A stretch of DNA of 64,000 bases from Lysinibacillus fusiformis. Lineage in GTDB: Bacteria > Bacillota > Bacilli > Bacillales_A > Planococcaceae. This document shows, piece by piece, positions 44,302-52,747 of the stretch; positions within the stretch are counted from its first letter, which is position 1, and every line of letters begins with the position of its first letter. The notes under the pieces are model-generated. The model ran no database searches, was not told the DNA's origin, and saw nothing but the letters and a program-made list of their open reading frames with translations. The translations under genes were made by a program, and so were the position numbers. Where the stretch lies: positions 1,178,001 to 1,242,000 of the forward strand of contig NZ_PDFK01000001.1 of NCBI RefSeq assembly GCF_002845985.1, in the 5' to 3' direction.

Positions 44302-44856
44302 TTAATGTTGATCAATTGTTTCCTTCGGCAAGTTCTTGCTCATTTCGCAATATTGAACAAATACACGTGCTAATTCACGTAAACGACTATGAACATCTTC
44401 ATCAACAATGTTATTATCTGCATCAAAATGTGATGTATGTGTGTATACATAGTTAGGCGTAACAAGGGCACGGAAGTAATCTAAAATAGGTTTTAATTGA
44501 TTTTCGACTACAAGGTGATGTTGGTATGTGCCACCGTTTGCGACGATAGATACGGGCTTATAGCGCATCGTTTTAGGATGTAAGTAGTCAAAAGCATTTT
44601 TCAAAACACCTGGGATGGACGCTTGAAAAATAGGCGTTGCAATGATGTAAGCGTCTGCCTCCTCAAATTGTTGAATCATTTTCTTCATATCATCATTTAA
44701 TGGTGAACCATCCACAATTTGATGCTTATATTGATTAAAATGCATCATTTCTAATTCGAAACTAGCATCTAATTCTTTAATATATTGTTCCACTTGTTCT
44801 AAAATAGCACCTGTTTTACGACCAAACATTGTGCCATCAACGAGTAAAATTTTCAT
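44302..44856 (-). CDS. NAD(P)H-dependent FMN reductase-type flavoprotein
   Basis: 184-residue flavodoxin-fold protein of the NADPH-dependent FMN reductase family. Seen: KILLVDGTMFGRKTGAILEQ at the N-terminus (phosphate loop), YIIATPIFQASIPGVLKNAFDYLHP (in two stretches, ATPIFQASIPGVLKNAFDYL being the FMN-binding motif), and SIVANGGTYQHH. These proteins reduce free flavin or quinone/azo compounds. ATG 44856 follows GGAGGC; longer in-frame upstream sequence has no ribosome site and is not counted. Confidence 0.85.
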   Translation of the reverse strand: MKILLVDGTMFGRKTGAILEQVEQYIKELDASFELEMMHFNQYKHQIVDGSPLNDDMKKMIQQFEEADAYIIATPIFQASIPGVLKNAFDYLHPKTMRYKPVSIVANGGTYQHHLVVENQLKPILDYFRALVTPNYVYTHTSHFDADNNIVDEDVHSRLRELARVFVQYCEMSKNLPKETIDQH

Positions 44857-44985
44857 CTTTATTTTGCCTCCACATTCATCTTCTACAATAATATTGTAAC
44901 AAATGAAAAGTAGCTCGCAAAGGTTTGTCGTAGCGATCGGGATAAATTCAGTCTTTAGACGGAACATTTACAAACCAAACCCACA

Positions 44986-45819
44986 TTATTTTTTGCCCTG
45001 TTCACGATGTTGGAAGTGTACCTCCTTATCAATAACCGTTTCCTCCATCTTAAATTTATCTCGATTAATGATAACATCACGATTTACTTTCTCACCTTCT
45101 TCAAGCTTATCCCAATGAAATAGCGTCTCTCTTGAAGCATCCTCTTCTGGTATTTCAGGGTATTGTAATGTTGCCAGTTCATTGGATGGATAAATAGTAA
45201 CAGGCTGCTTTTTACCGTATAGAGCAATGATAATCATCGCTTTGGCCACTTGTGAGGCTTCAATTGCTCTAGAACGTTTGAAAGGTCCAATTAATAAAGG
45301 TTGTGCAAATTTTAATAGCTTTTCTCCTGCCTTCTCTCCTAGACGGAATTCATCTCGATCTCCTACTAATAGTGAAGGTCGAATAATAGAGAGCCGTTGT
45401 AACCCTAACTCTACTAAATCATGCTCGAGTTTTCCCTTCACTCGATTATAGTAAAACGGAGAATTCTCATTAGCACCCATTGCAGTGATGACAAGAAAAT
45501 GAGGGATCCCACGCTTTTTGGCTAAAGAAGCAATCGCTAATGGATATTCAAAATCAACTTTTTCGAACACCTCACGAGAGCCTGCTTTTTTTATGGTTGT
45601 ACCTAAACAACAATACAATTCATGGGCAAATTCAATATCCTTTTCCTCTATTCTATCAAAATCGCGAATCTTCACTTCTAACTTTGGATGCGTAAAGATT
45701 GGTTTTCTCCGTGCAATTATGGTTACTGAAACATATTCATCATTTTCACATAATTGCTCAACTAGAGAGGAGCCCGTTAAACCTGTCGCTCCTATAACAA
45801 TCGCTGCACGCATGCTCAT
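44986..45819 (-). CDS. NAD(P)-binding oxidoreductase (atypical SDR, HTATIP2-like)
   Basis: About 277 residues with N-terminal Rossmann motif AAIVIGATGLTGSSLVEQL (about 4-22) and the downstream ITAMGANENSPFYYNRVKG segment with the YxxxK pair. This matches the NAD(P)H-binding family around HTATIP2/CC3 and B. subtilis YraN/YwnB-like proteins; substrate unknown. MSM at 45819 follows GGGGGG-AAGAAGG; the second ATG (45813) is equally possible. The neighbouring flavin reductase is on the same strand but about 130 bases away. Confidence 0.8.
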   Translation of the reverse strand: MSMRAAIVIGATGLTGSSLVEQLCENDEYVSVTIIARRKPIFTHPKLEVKIRDFDRIEEKDIEFAHELYCCLGTTIKKAGSREVFEKVDFEYPLAIASLAKKRGIPHFLVITAMGANENSPFYYNRVKGKLEHDLVELGLQRLSIIRPSLLVGDRDEFRLGEKAGEKLLKFAQPLLIGPFKRSRAIEASQVAKAMIIIALYGKKQPVTIYPSNELATLQYPEIPEEDASRETLFHWDKLEEGEKVNRDVIINRDKFKMEETVIDKEVHFQHREQGKK

Positions 45820-46050
45820 CCTTCTTCCCCCCCTTCTACATAATGTCATGTTGTATGTATCTTTTCTATTCTTGATTTCACTATATATATCGACCATTTT
45901 TTTGATCATTAAAAAGTTATTTATAATCCCCCTCAAGATAGCTAATTACAAGATTTCCTCAAAGTCATCGATTATCAAATCCTAAATTTTACACATACTT
46001 GCACTTTCTTCGCCATAATTTAAAGAGACAGAGGAAAGGGTGGGATACAT

Positions 46051-47097
46051 TTGCAAAAAGAAACACAAGCAATTGAACCAAAAAAAACGATTGTTTTCAT
46101 TATTGAAAGCTGTATTGATAAAGGGCTGTATCCTTTTGAACGGGTTTCAACATTGGCTAAGTTACTTACGAATGAGAAAGTTTTTATATTTGTCAAGACT
46201 CCTTCAAATGATGGCATCCAAATTTTAATGAATGAAGGTCTTTCTCCAATTTTATTTGACCACTTTAACGAATTACCTAAGCAAATCAAAGGACTTCAAC
46301 CTGATTTAATCGTTAGAGATGGCCGTAATTCTGAAGGCTGGCAAGTACAGGATTTACGACCTTTCTGCAAAACAATGATTCATTTTGATGATTTTGGTGA
46401 AGGTGGTCAAGCCTGTGACTGTGTATTACTAGCACTCTATCAAGAAGTGAAAGATTATTTACCATCGCATTATATTGGTGGAAGCTTTGTTTTTGCACTA
46501 CCAGAGGCCTACCAACAATTTGATGATATTCCTGATAGTAAAACACCTGAAAATCCTCCTCATATCGTCGTTGCTTTTGAGGATGGGGACGAGCATAACT
46601 TAACCTACCGAACACTTCGACACTTAACACAGCTACAAATTCCACTACAAATTACAGTAATGATTGATGATAGCTATCGCCATGCAACGGATGATTTGCA
46701 AATGATGGTACTTAGTCGTCGCAATACGGCCATTCTTCGTGATAAAAACGCACTTCTCAAACTATTACCAAAAGCTGATGTCATTATTTGTAATGCTAAT
46801 TATACGCCTTATAAAATTGCCTCTTATGGTGTGCCATGCATTACACTTGCACAAACTGAAGCTGAGCTTCTTCATGCTTTTCCTCGAGAGCATAATGGTT
46901 TTATTCATCTTGGACTTGGTCGTAAAATGAAGCAGTCTCAAATCCAAAATGCTGTCATGGAATTTCTATTACACGAAGCTCGCAGTGAACGAGCTGTAAG
47001 AAAACAACGACAACTCAATCTTGCTAGTAACAATGAAACACTCCAAGCATTACTCTTAGATTTTGCTTATGATCGACACAATATCGCTTCTACTTAG
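46051..47097 (+). CDS. PseG/SpsG-like nucleotide-sugar hydrolase or glycosyltransferase
   Basis: 348 residues with a GT-B-like fold: KKTIVFIIESCIDKGLYPFE, DLIVRDGRNSEGW, HFDDFGEGGQACDCVL, and late segment DVIICNANYTPYKIASYGVPCITLAQTEAE (two parts), the last resembling the nucleotide-sugar site of PseG/MurG-like proteins. PseG removes UDP in pseudaminic acid synthesis and SpsG is a spore-coat polysaccharide protein. No sialic or pseudaminic genes are adjacent, so the role is open. Start TTG 46051 after GAGGAAAGGGTGGG. Confidence 0.7.
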   Translation: MQKETQAIEPKKTIVFIIESCIDKGLYPFERVSTLAKLLTNEKVFIFVKTPSNDGIQILMNEGLSPILFDHFNELPKQIKGLQPDLIVRDGRNSEGWQVQDLRPFCKTMIHFDDFGEGGQACDCVLLALYQEVKDYLPSHYIGGSFVFALPEAYQQFDDIPDSKTPENPPHIVVAFEDGDEHNLTYRTLRHLTQLQIPLQITVMIDDSYRHATDDLQMMVLSRRNTAILRDKNALLKLLPKADVIICNANYTPYKIASYGVPCITLAQTEAELLHAFPREHNGFIHLGLGRKMKQSQIQNAVMEFLLHEARSERAVRKQRQLNLASNNETLQALLLDFAYDRHNIAST

Positions 47098-47210
47098 TGC
47101 TACTTCGAAGATGATTATGATACAATATATAAGAATTTTTCACTTCAACTCCTCTTATGGACGTTGGAATATAAGTAAATTCAACCAGTACCCGATTGAT
47201 TTTAATGACT

Positions 47211-47246
47211 AAGCGGTGGGGGATTAGAAAAACCTCCATCGCTTTT
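47211..47246 (+). terminator. Terminator after the PseG-like gene
   Basis: Stem AAGCGGTGGGG (47211-47221) / CCTCCATCGCTT (47233-47244) with one bulge, then TT. A weak T run. The next gene starts about 45 bases on. Confidence 0.6.
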
Positions 47247-47289
47247 ACACGCATTCACGATAAAATATTCTCAAAAAGGAGTAATCATC

Positions 47290-47475
47290 ATGCCAACAAA
47301 AAGCGATATTGAATACCAAATTAAAGAGTTAAAAATGGACTATATGAATTTACAAGGTGATATAGAAAAATTGGAGTCTACTGGGCACAACGATCAGGTA
47401 ACAAAAGCCGAGGAACGCCTTGCGAATATGGAAGCTAAGTTAGCAGAACTAAACAAGCAGCTCGCAGCACTTTAA
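47290..47475 (+). CDS. SE1832-type small coiled-coil protein
   Basis: 61 residues, almost all predicted coiled coil with heptad-like spacing (IEYQIKELKMDYMNLQGDIE, then RLANMEAKLAELNKQLAAL). This length and pattern match the SE1832 family of small Firmicute proteins, function unknown. AAAAAGGAG lies 8-9 bases before the ATG. The ABC-F gene starts 34 bases downstream with its own site, so the two may be co-transcribed. Confidence 0.8.
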   Translation: MPTKSDIEYQIKELKMDYMNLQGDIEKLESTGHNDQVTKAEERLANMEAKLAELNKQLAAL

Positions 47476-47509
47476 AATGTAAACAAGATGGACAGTTGGA
47501 GGAACATAT

Positions 47510-49075
47510 ATGGCAATATTAACAGTTGAAAATTTAGGTCATTCTTTCGGTGATCGTACACTCTTTAAAGATGTATCATTTCGATTAGTAGAAGGTGACC
47601 ATATTGGTCTTGTAGGAGCTAATGGTGTAGGTAAATCGACATTAATGGGCATTATTACAGGACAAACGATTCACGATACAGGAAAAGTAGAGTGGCTTCC
47701 TGGTACACACTATGGTTATCTCGACCAACATACAGTACTGACTGCTGGTAGAACAATGCGTGATGTTTTGCGTGATGCCTTTTTACCATTATATAAAAAA
47801 GAAGAAGAACTTAATGAAATTACAGGTAAGATGGCAGAAGCTACACCTGAGGAATTAGAAGTACTGTTAGAACAAATGGCAGAGGTTCAAGACGCACTTG
47901 ATGCAGGAGATTTCTATTCATTAGATATGAAAATTGAAGAGGTTGCACGTGGACTAGGCCTTGATGCTATTGGCTTAGAACGTGATGTAGCCGCACTTTC
48001 TGGTGGACAACGCACAAAGGTCCTACTAGCTAAGCTGTTACTAGAAAAACCAAAAGTACTTTTACTAGATGAGCCGACGAACTATCTCGATGAGGAACAT
48101 ATTACTTGGCTGAAAAGCTATTTAAAGAACTATCCATACGCCTTCCTCTTAATTTCACATGATACAGAATTTATGAATGAAACGGTGGATGTCATCTTCC
48201 AACTTGAGTTTTCAAAATTAACTCGTTATACAGCAACATACGAAAAATTCCTAGAGCTTGCTGAAATCAATAAACGTCAACATATTGATGCTTATGAGAA
48301 GCAACAGGAATTCATTAAGAAACAAGAGGACTTTATCGCTAAAAATAAAGCACGTTACTCCACTACTGGTCGTGCAAAATCTCGCGCCAAGCAGCTTGAT
48401 CGTTTAGAGCGAATTGACCGCCCAGAAACAGCGGTAAAACCTGAATTCGGATTTAAAGAAGCACGTTCTTCCAGCCGCTATGTAGTAGAGGCAGAGAACT
48501 TGGTCATTGGGTACGATAAAGACAAGCCATTACTACCCCCACTATCTTTTGCTATTGAACGAGGAGAAAAGATCGCTCTAGTTGGCATGAATGGTGTGGG
48601 TAAGTCCACATTATTAAAAACAATGCTAGGTAAAATTAACCCTCTTGATGGGAAAGTCATTCGAGGTGATTACCTGTATCCGTCTTACTTTGAACAAGAA
48701 GTAAAAGCAGAAAAAATAACACCAATTGATGATGTTTGGAATGCCTTCCCTTCGATGGAGCAGGCTCAAGTACGTGCAGCATTAGCAAGAGCGGGTCTAA
48801 AAACCGACCATATTACACGTCCATTGAATTCTTTATCTGGTGGAGAGCAAGCAAAAGTTCGTTTATGTAAATTAATGATGGAAGAAGCGAACTGGCTTCT
48901 TTTTGACGAACCGACAAACCACTTAGATGTCGATGCGAAAAATGAATTAAAACGTGCCATGAAAGAATTTAAAGGCACTATTGTACTGGTAAGCCACGAA
49001 CCAGATTTCTATGATGGCCTCGCAACAAAAGTCTGGAACGTTCAAGATTGGTTCACTTCTGGACAACAAAGCTAA
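47510..49075 (+). CDS. ABC-F family ATPase
   Basis: 521 residues with two ABC domains and no membrane segments, typical of ribosome-associated ABC-F factors. First domain: Walker A GANGVGKST, signature LSGGQRTK, Walker B LLLDEPTNYLD. Linker region of charged helices (FIKKQEDFIAKNKARYSTTG, about 265-284). Second domain: GMNGVGKST, LSGGEQAK, LLFDEPTNHLD. ABC-F proteins act on stalled translation or on antibiotic-bound ribosomes; no evidence here for a resistance subtype. GGAGG precedes the ATG. Confidence 0.92.
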   Translation: MAILTVENLGHSFGDRTLFKDVSFRLVEGDHIGLVGANGVGKSTLMGIITGQTIHDTGKVEWLPGTHYGYLDQHTVLTAGRTMRDVLRDAFLPLYKKEEELNEITGKMAEATPEELEVLLEQMAEVQDALDAGDFYSLDMKIEEVARGLGLDAIGLERDVAALSGGQRTKVLLAKLLLEKPKVLLLDEPTNYLDEEHITWLKSYLKNYPYAFLLISHDTEFMNETVDVIFQLEFSKLTRYTATYEKFLELAEINKRQHIDAYEKQQEFIKKQEDFIAKNKARYSTTGRAKSRAKQLDRLERIDRPETAVKPEFGFKEARSSSRYVVEAENLVIGYDKDKPLLPPLSFAIERGEKIALVGMNGVGKSTLLKTMLGKINPLDGKVIRGDYLYPSYFEQEVKAEKITPIDDVWNAFPSMEQAQVRAALARAGLKTDHITRPLNSLSGGEQAKVRLCKLMMEEANWLLFDEPTNHLDVDAKNELKRAMKEFKGTIVLVSHEPDFYDGLATKVWNVQDWFTSGQQS

Positions 49076-49092
49076 GACCAGCTCATTTTAAG

Positions 49093-49127
49093 AGCAGTTC
49101 CCACATGTTATGGGACTGCTTTTTTTA
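49093..49127 (+). terminator. Terminator of the ABC-F gene
   Basis: Stem AGCAGTTCCCA (49093-49103) / TGGGACTGCT (49111-49120), one bulge, then seven T. Confidence 0.9.
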
Positions 49128-49495
49128 TTTTTTTCAAACTTCTATGTATAATTGACCACATTTAAACATACTATAATCAGTGGACTAACTATTTTACTCC
49201 TACTTCCAACTAATGCTCTCCTACGAGATCAGCTCATTCATCTAGTAGTCCCTATTAATTCGTCATCAATTACCTACAGTTTTTTTAGAAGTTACATAAT
49301 AGTCACTTCTTGTAATAACGGTTCACTGAGTTGCCACGCTGGCCTCTCTTCAAAATCTGTAATATCAGCTGAAACTTACATCATTGTAAGCAGAAAGAAC
49401 GAAACTTTTTACTCTTCTCTTCGTATAATTAAATAGAATTGAAAAAATATTAATTTGATTGAGAAATTCTTTCAATTAACTATTGATTTATATAT
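49128..49495. other. Intergenic stretch without recognised genes
   Basis: About 370 bases. One open frame of 94 codons exists (49152-49436), but it has no ribosome site or family resemblance and its composition is poor; it is not called as a gene. Confidence 0.5.
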
Positions 49496-49560
49496 AGCTT
49501 ACTAGTAAGATATATATATAAACTATATAACTTACTGATAAGCTATTTATAAAATATAAT
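49496..49560 (+). promoter_or_regulatory. Promoter with tandem 12-bp dyads upstream of the Spx-like/MarR operon
   Basis: Perfect palindrome CTTACTAGTAAG (49498-49509) and a second near copy CTTACTGATAAG (49531-49542), centres 33 bp apart (three helical turns). The second overlaps a candidate -35 (TTACTG, 49532-49537), and TATAAT at 49555-49560 lies 17 bases downstream of it. A MarR gene is the second gene of the operon, so autorepression is likely. Confidence 0.65.
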
Positions 49561-49586
49561 CTAATACAGAAAGCGAGGAATGAAGA

Positions 49587-49991
49587 ATGACAGTTACAAT
49601 TTACTCACAAGCGAGCTGTTCTTCATCCAGAAAAGCACTTAAATGGTTAAAAGATCACAATATTGAATATAAAGAAAAACGTATCACATCTCACCCTCTT
49701 ACACTTGCAGAATTCAAAGAAATTCTAAGCATGACTGAAGATGGTACAGATGAAATCATTGCAACAAACTCAAATGACTTTAAAAACTTAAATATCGACA
49801 TCGACCAACTTTCTATCCAAGAGCTATACGCTATTATTCAAGCACACCCAAGAATGTTGCGTAGCCCTATTTTAATAGATGAAAAACGTATTCAAGTTGG
49901 TTACAATGAGATGGACATCCGTCGTTTTATCCCACGTAAAGTACGTGCTTACGAATTAAATGCGATGACAAGATTGGCACAAGAAAGTTAA
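49587..49991 (+). CDS. Spx/ArsC-family protein lacking the second redox cysteine
   Basis: 134 residues, thioredoxin-like ArsC/Spx fold. It follows Spx closely: N-terminal TIYSQASCSSSRKALKWL, ILSMTEDGTDEI, RSPILIDEKRIQVGYNEMDI and RRFIPRKVRAYEL. Spx normally has a CxxC switch; here it is Cys11-Ser-Ser-Ser14, so no disulphide can form at that pair. Spx binds the RNA polymerase alpha C-terminal domain under thiol stress; this paralogue may act without that redox control, or through Cys11 alone. GAGGAATG precedes the ATG; MarR gene follows 20 bases later. Confidence 0.85.
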   Translation: MTVTIYSQASCSSSRKALKWLKDHNIEYKEKRITSHPLTLAEFKEILSMTEDGTDEIIATNSNDFKNLNIDIDQLSIQELYAIIQAHPRMLRSPILIDEKRIQVGYNEMDIRRFIPRKVRAYELNAMTRLAQES

Positions 49992-50013
49992 AACAGTTTT
50001 GGAGATGACCTCT

Positions 50014-50460
50014 ATGGATCAAGAAAAACAAAAAGCCATTACCTCGTTGTTTGAAGTCGTTTCATCTATTGAGCGTAAGTGGGCAAACGAGTGGAATAAT
50101 CATAATGTGCTCGGCTTTTCAAAATCCCATATTTTAATTTTAGACTACTTATCGCAGGAGGGCCCAAAACGCCCTTCTGCTATTGCTGAGCGGTTAAAAG
50201 TAACAACTGGTGGTGTTACCGTTTTAACAACAAAGCTGATTAATGCTGGCTTTATTGAAAAAACACAGCATGCCACAGATCGACGAGCCTCACAACTAGT
50301 TATTACTACAGAGGGTGAGAACATCTTAAAAGAATCGCGTCAACAAGTGAGTGAAATTATTAACAATATGTTTGGTATGCTCACAGCTGAAGAACTGCAA
50401 ACATTACGAACGATTTTTTCAAAATGTCTATTAGATGTTGAATCTAATCGGTCAGAATAA
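50014..50460 (+). CDS. MarR-family transcriptional regulator
   Basis: 148 residues. Winged helix: ILILDYLSQEGPKRPSAIAE, then LKVTTGGVTVLTTKLINAGF, wing IEKTQHATDRRASQLVITTEG (20 residues or fewer per block), and a C-terminal dimer helix. It is the second gene after the Spx-like gene and most likely binds the two dyads in front of the operon. The start is ATG 50014, 9 bases after GGAG; a TTG five codons upstream overlaps the site. Ligand unknown. Confidence 0.9.
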   Translation: MDQEKQKAITSLFEVVSSIERKWANEWNNHNVLGFSKSHILILDYLSQEGPKRPSAIAERLKVTTGGVTVLTTKLINAGFIEKTQHATDRRASQLVITTEGENILKESRQQVSEIINNMFGMLTAEELQTLRTIFSKCLLDVESNRSE

Positions 50461-50473
50461 AGAGCACAAACTA

Positions 50474-50515
50474 AAAAGATGCATCGCAACTATTTGCGAG
50501 TGCATCTTTTTTTTT
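50474..50515. terminator. Bidirectional terminator after marR-type gene
   Basis: Stem AAAAGATGCATCGCAA (50474-50489) / TTGCGAGTGCATCTTTT (50494-50510), one bulge, then T run. It also carries a T run on the minus strand, so it may end the sigma factor transcript. Confidence 0.9.
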
Positions 50516-50575
50516 AGATTAATCGACCGAATACTTCCGCCTAAGTACTTGTGGTGTGCGACCAATCTGTTTTTA

Positions 50576-51124
50576 TTATGCTGGTAGCACAGATTCCACA
50601 ATTGCTGTATCAGACATGAGCATTTCTTTTAATCGAGCCTTTGCACGGAATAAACGAGATTTCACAGTACCAATAGAAACCTTCATAATTGTAGAGATTT
50701 CTGCAAGCGAATATTGGTCTATGTAGAAATACCATAAAGTCTTTCTATAAATAGCATCTAATTGCTCCATTTTATCCTGTACGAGTTTTGTTACAATATC
50801 CTTTTCAATTTTTTCTTCCGTCGAAATTTCATTATTGGGAACCAAATCTAAAATCGGTACGTCTAATGTTTCAGGTTGGTTCATCATATATTTGCTTCGA
50901 CGTACTTTTTTACGATAGCGATCTCTAAATGTATTCATTGTAATAGTTGTCAGCCAAGCTTTAATATGCTCTACCTCGGCAACGCTGTCTTCATAGCGTA
51001 CAACCTTTACCCATACTTCTTGCATTAAATCTTCAGCCTCTACATTATTGCGAGTTAGTTTCAAACATAAGTGATATATATAACGATTGTATTCCTCGTA
51101 TACGCCTTCTAATTTTTCATTCAT
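50576..51124 (-). CDS. ECF-type RNA polymerase sigma factor
   Basis: 182 residues with sigma region 2 (YEEYNRYIYHLCLKLTRNNVEAEDLMQEVWVKV in parts; AEDLMQEVWVKVVRY is the core) and region 4 (YRKTLWYFYIDQYSLAEIST, then IMKVSIGTVKSRLFRAKARL). No gene for an anti-sigma factor lies beside it: the flanking genes are a convergent MarR and an unlinked LuxR regulator. The region between 2 and 4 holds a charged linker (about 78-110). Its stimulus is unknown. A G-rich site upstream of the ATG was not clear. Confidence 0.9.
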   Translation of the reverse strand: MNEKLEGVYEEYNRYIYHLCLKLTRNNVEAEDLMQEVWVKVVRYEDSVAEVEHIKAWLTTITMNTFRDRYRKKVRRSKYMMNQPETLDVPILDLVPNNEISTEEKIEKDIVTKLVQDKMEQLDAIYRKTLWYFYIDQYSLAEISTIMKVSIGTVKSRLFRAKARLKEMLMSDTAIVESVLPA

Positions 51125-51395
51125 TGTGTATGCCTCCGCTTCTTGTTCTTGCTTCTATACACATTCTCGCAAAATAATGTATTACACTCTATCGCATTGG
51201 CTTTCAATTTCATTACAATCGTGTAAGCTTAATCGCTTTTGCTTGTAATATTCGTAAAAATTGTTTTACTACTATATTACTTCTCCTACTAAAAATCACT
51301 TTATAACAATACTTCCCTATTTTTAACATTATATATTAAATAGCGTTTATTATCAGAAAATTAAAGACGCATTTTTCGGTTTATAAAGACACAAA
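51125..51395. other. AT-rich intergenic stretch
   Basis: About 270 bases with the promoter of the sigma factor gene on the minus strand. No coding region. No convincing ECF-type promoter could be read by eye. Confidence 0.4.
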
Positions 51396-51422
51396 AAATG
51401 CACTCCTAGCAGAAGTGCATTT
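51396..51422 (-). terminator. Terminator of the luxR-type gene
   Basis: Stem AAATGCACT (51396-51404) / AGTGCATTT (51414-51422), then TTTTGTGTC on the minus strand. Confidence 0.85.
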
Positions 51423-51425
51423 ATG

Positions 51426-52556
51426 CTAGCTTAACAGCCCTAGACGAAAGGCGGAGGCAACGACCTGTGTACGGTTCTTTGCTTTAAGCTTTGTCATGAG
51501 ACTGCTAACATAATCCCTGACCGTATGCTCACTTAAAAATAATAAACCACCAATTTTTTTATTATCATATCCTTCAGCAAGCAAGCCAAGAATCATCGAC
51601 TCCCGTTCTGTTAAATGAAGCTCTGTGTTTTTTTCTACCTTCTCGCCCTTACGTGATAAAAATAAACCTAGACGCTTCCCTACTTCTTCAAGAAGTGATA
51701 ATTCTTCCTTTGTACAATCAAATTCCTGGCCTAGCTGATCAAATGTTAGCCATCCAAATAATTGGTCTCGCCTCATAATAGGAATAAAGATGATGGAGGA
51801 TAAATTAAATAATTGAATATGCTCCTCTTTTACGTAATTTTTAGGATTTTTCAAATAAATAGGTTTTCTTGAACTAAGTATAGCGTTTTCCCCATTCAAC
51901 TGCCCTTTCATACTTTGCACTTTAGGAAGTTCCGCCCCAATAACCCCGTAAAATTGGTTGGACCATGGAACATATGCATAAAATACGCATCTTTTATAAC
52001 TAAAATACTCTTCACATTTTTTTAAAATATAGGCTAAATCCTGATAGCCTGAGGAACTGATCAGCAATTTATCTAGCTTATCTAATAACTGTAAATACCG
52101 CAACTCTTGATTTTCAGTAGATCCGTTACTTCTTTTGTCATCTCCCTCACAGTCATCGTAAAGCTGTACGAGAAACGTAAATAACGATAATACATACATT
52201 AAGATGGCATTCGTTCGGCTACTCTTTTGTTGAATCATAAAGGTAATCAATGATTTCTCAAAAATTAATTGGAATAAATTAAAGCTCTTCCCATCAATTA
52301 TAGATAACTGTGCCTGAAGCCACGTATTAAAAAAAGACTTATCACCATCATTTAGTTCATCAATGTTCGTATATGTCATCAAACGCAAAAATGAATCCAG
52401 TAGCATCGCTGCCCTTTTTCGATCTTCTTCGGCTATAGAAGGTGCTAAATTGAGGTAAATATTGACATTTTCTTCAATTTGTTGATGATGAATTTTAATA
52501 AATAACACAAACTCTTGTAATGTTACTTCTTCAATTGACTGAAATGGATGCGTCAT
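51426..52556 (-). CDS. GAF-domain LuxR-family transcriptional regulator
   Basis: 376 residues. The C-terminal LuxR helix-turn-helix is clear: LTERESMILGLLAEGYDNKK, then LSEHTVRDYVSSLMTKLKAK. A GAF-like sensor lies at about 170-300 (YKRCVFYAYVPWSNQFYGVIG; LFNLSSIIFIPIMRRDQLFGW as separate parts), and the N-terminal 150 residues are helical with no family match. It is divergent from two tandem SDR genes and may control them. AAGGAG precedes the ATG. Confidence 0.85.
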   Translation of the reverse strand: MTHPFQSIEEVTLQEFVLFIKIHHQQIEENVNIYLNLAPSIAEEDRKRAAMLLDSFLRLMTYTNIDELNDGDKSFFNTWLQAQLSIIDGKSFNLFQLIFEKSLITFMIQQKSSRTNAILMYVLSLFTFLVQLYDDCEGDDKRSNGSTENQELRYLQLLDKLDKLLISSSGYQDLAYILKKCEEYFSYKRCVFYAYVPWSNQFYGVIGAELPKVQSMKGQLNGENAILSSRKPIYLKNPKNYVKEEHIQLFNLSSIIFIPIMRRDQLFGWLTFDQLGQEFDCTKEELSLLEEVGKRLGLFLSRKGEKVEKNTELHLTERESMILGLLAEGYDNKKIGGLLFLSEHTVRDYVSSLMTKLKAKNRTQVVASAFRLGLLS

Positions 52557-52747
52557 AGGAAATTCTTCTCCTTCACACTAACAATACCCTATAAATGGAG
52601 GATATTCACTTACTATATTATACAGCATCTTATAGGATAGTATTTCAAATTGAAAAGAGTAAGATGAAAGTATCGCTAAACAATGCGAATACTTTTGAAT
52701 CCCAAGGTAACCATATAACCAGAAATAATGAAAGGTGCGTGCTTGAA

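Noticed and set aside
45518..45985. 155-codon open frame on the plus strand
   Set aside because: It lies antisense to the NAD(P)-binding oxidoreductase and its promoter region; no site or family match.
47510..49075. ABC-F gene as an antibiotic resistance protein
   Set aside because: The linker and overall form resemble housekeeping ABC-F factors. Nothing in the context suggests a resistance subtype.
49152..49436. 94-codon open frame upstream of the Spx-like gene
   Set aside because: No ribosome site, no recognisable family, and a composition unlike neighbouring genes. It lies in an AT-rich intergenic stretch.
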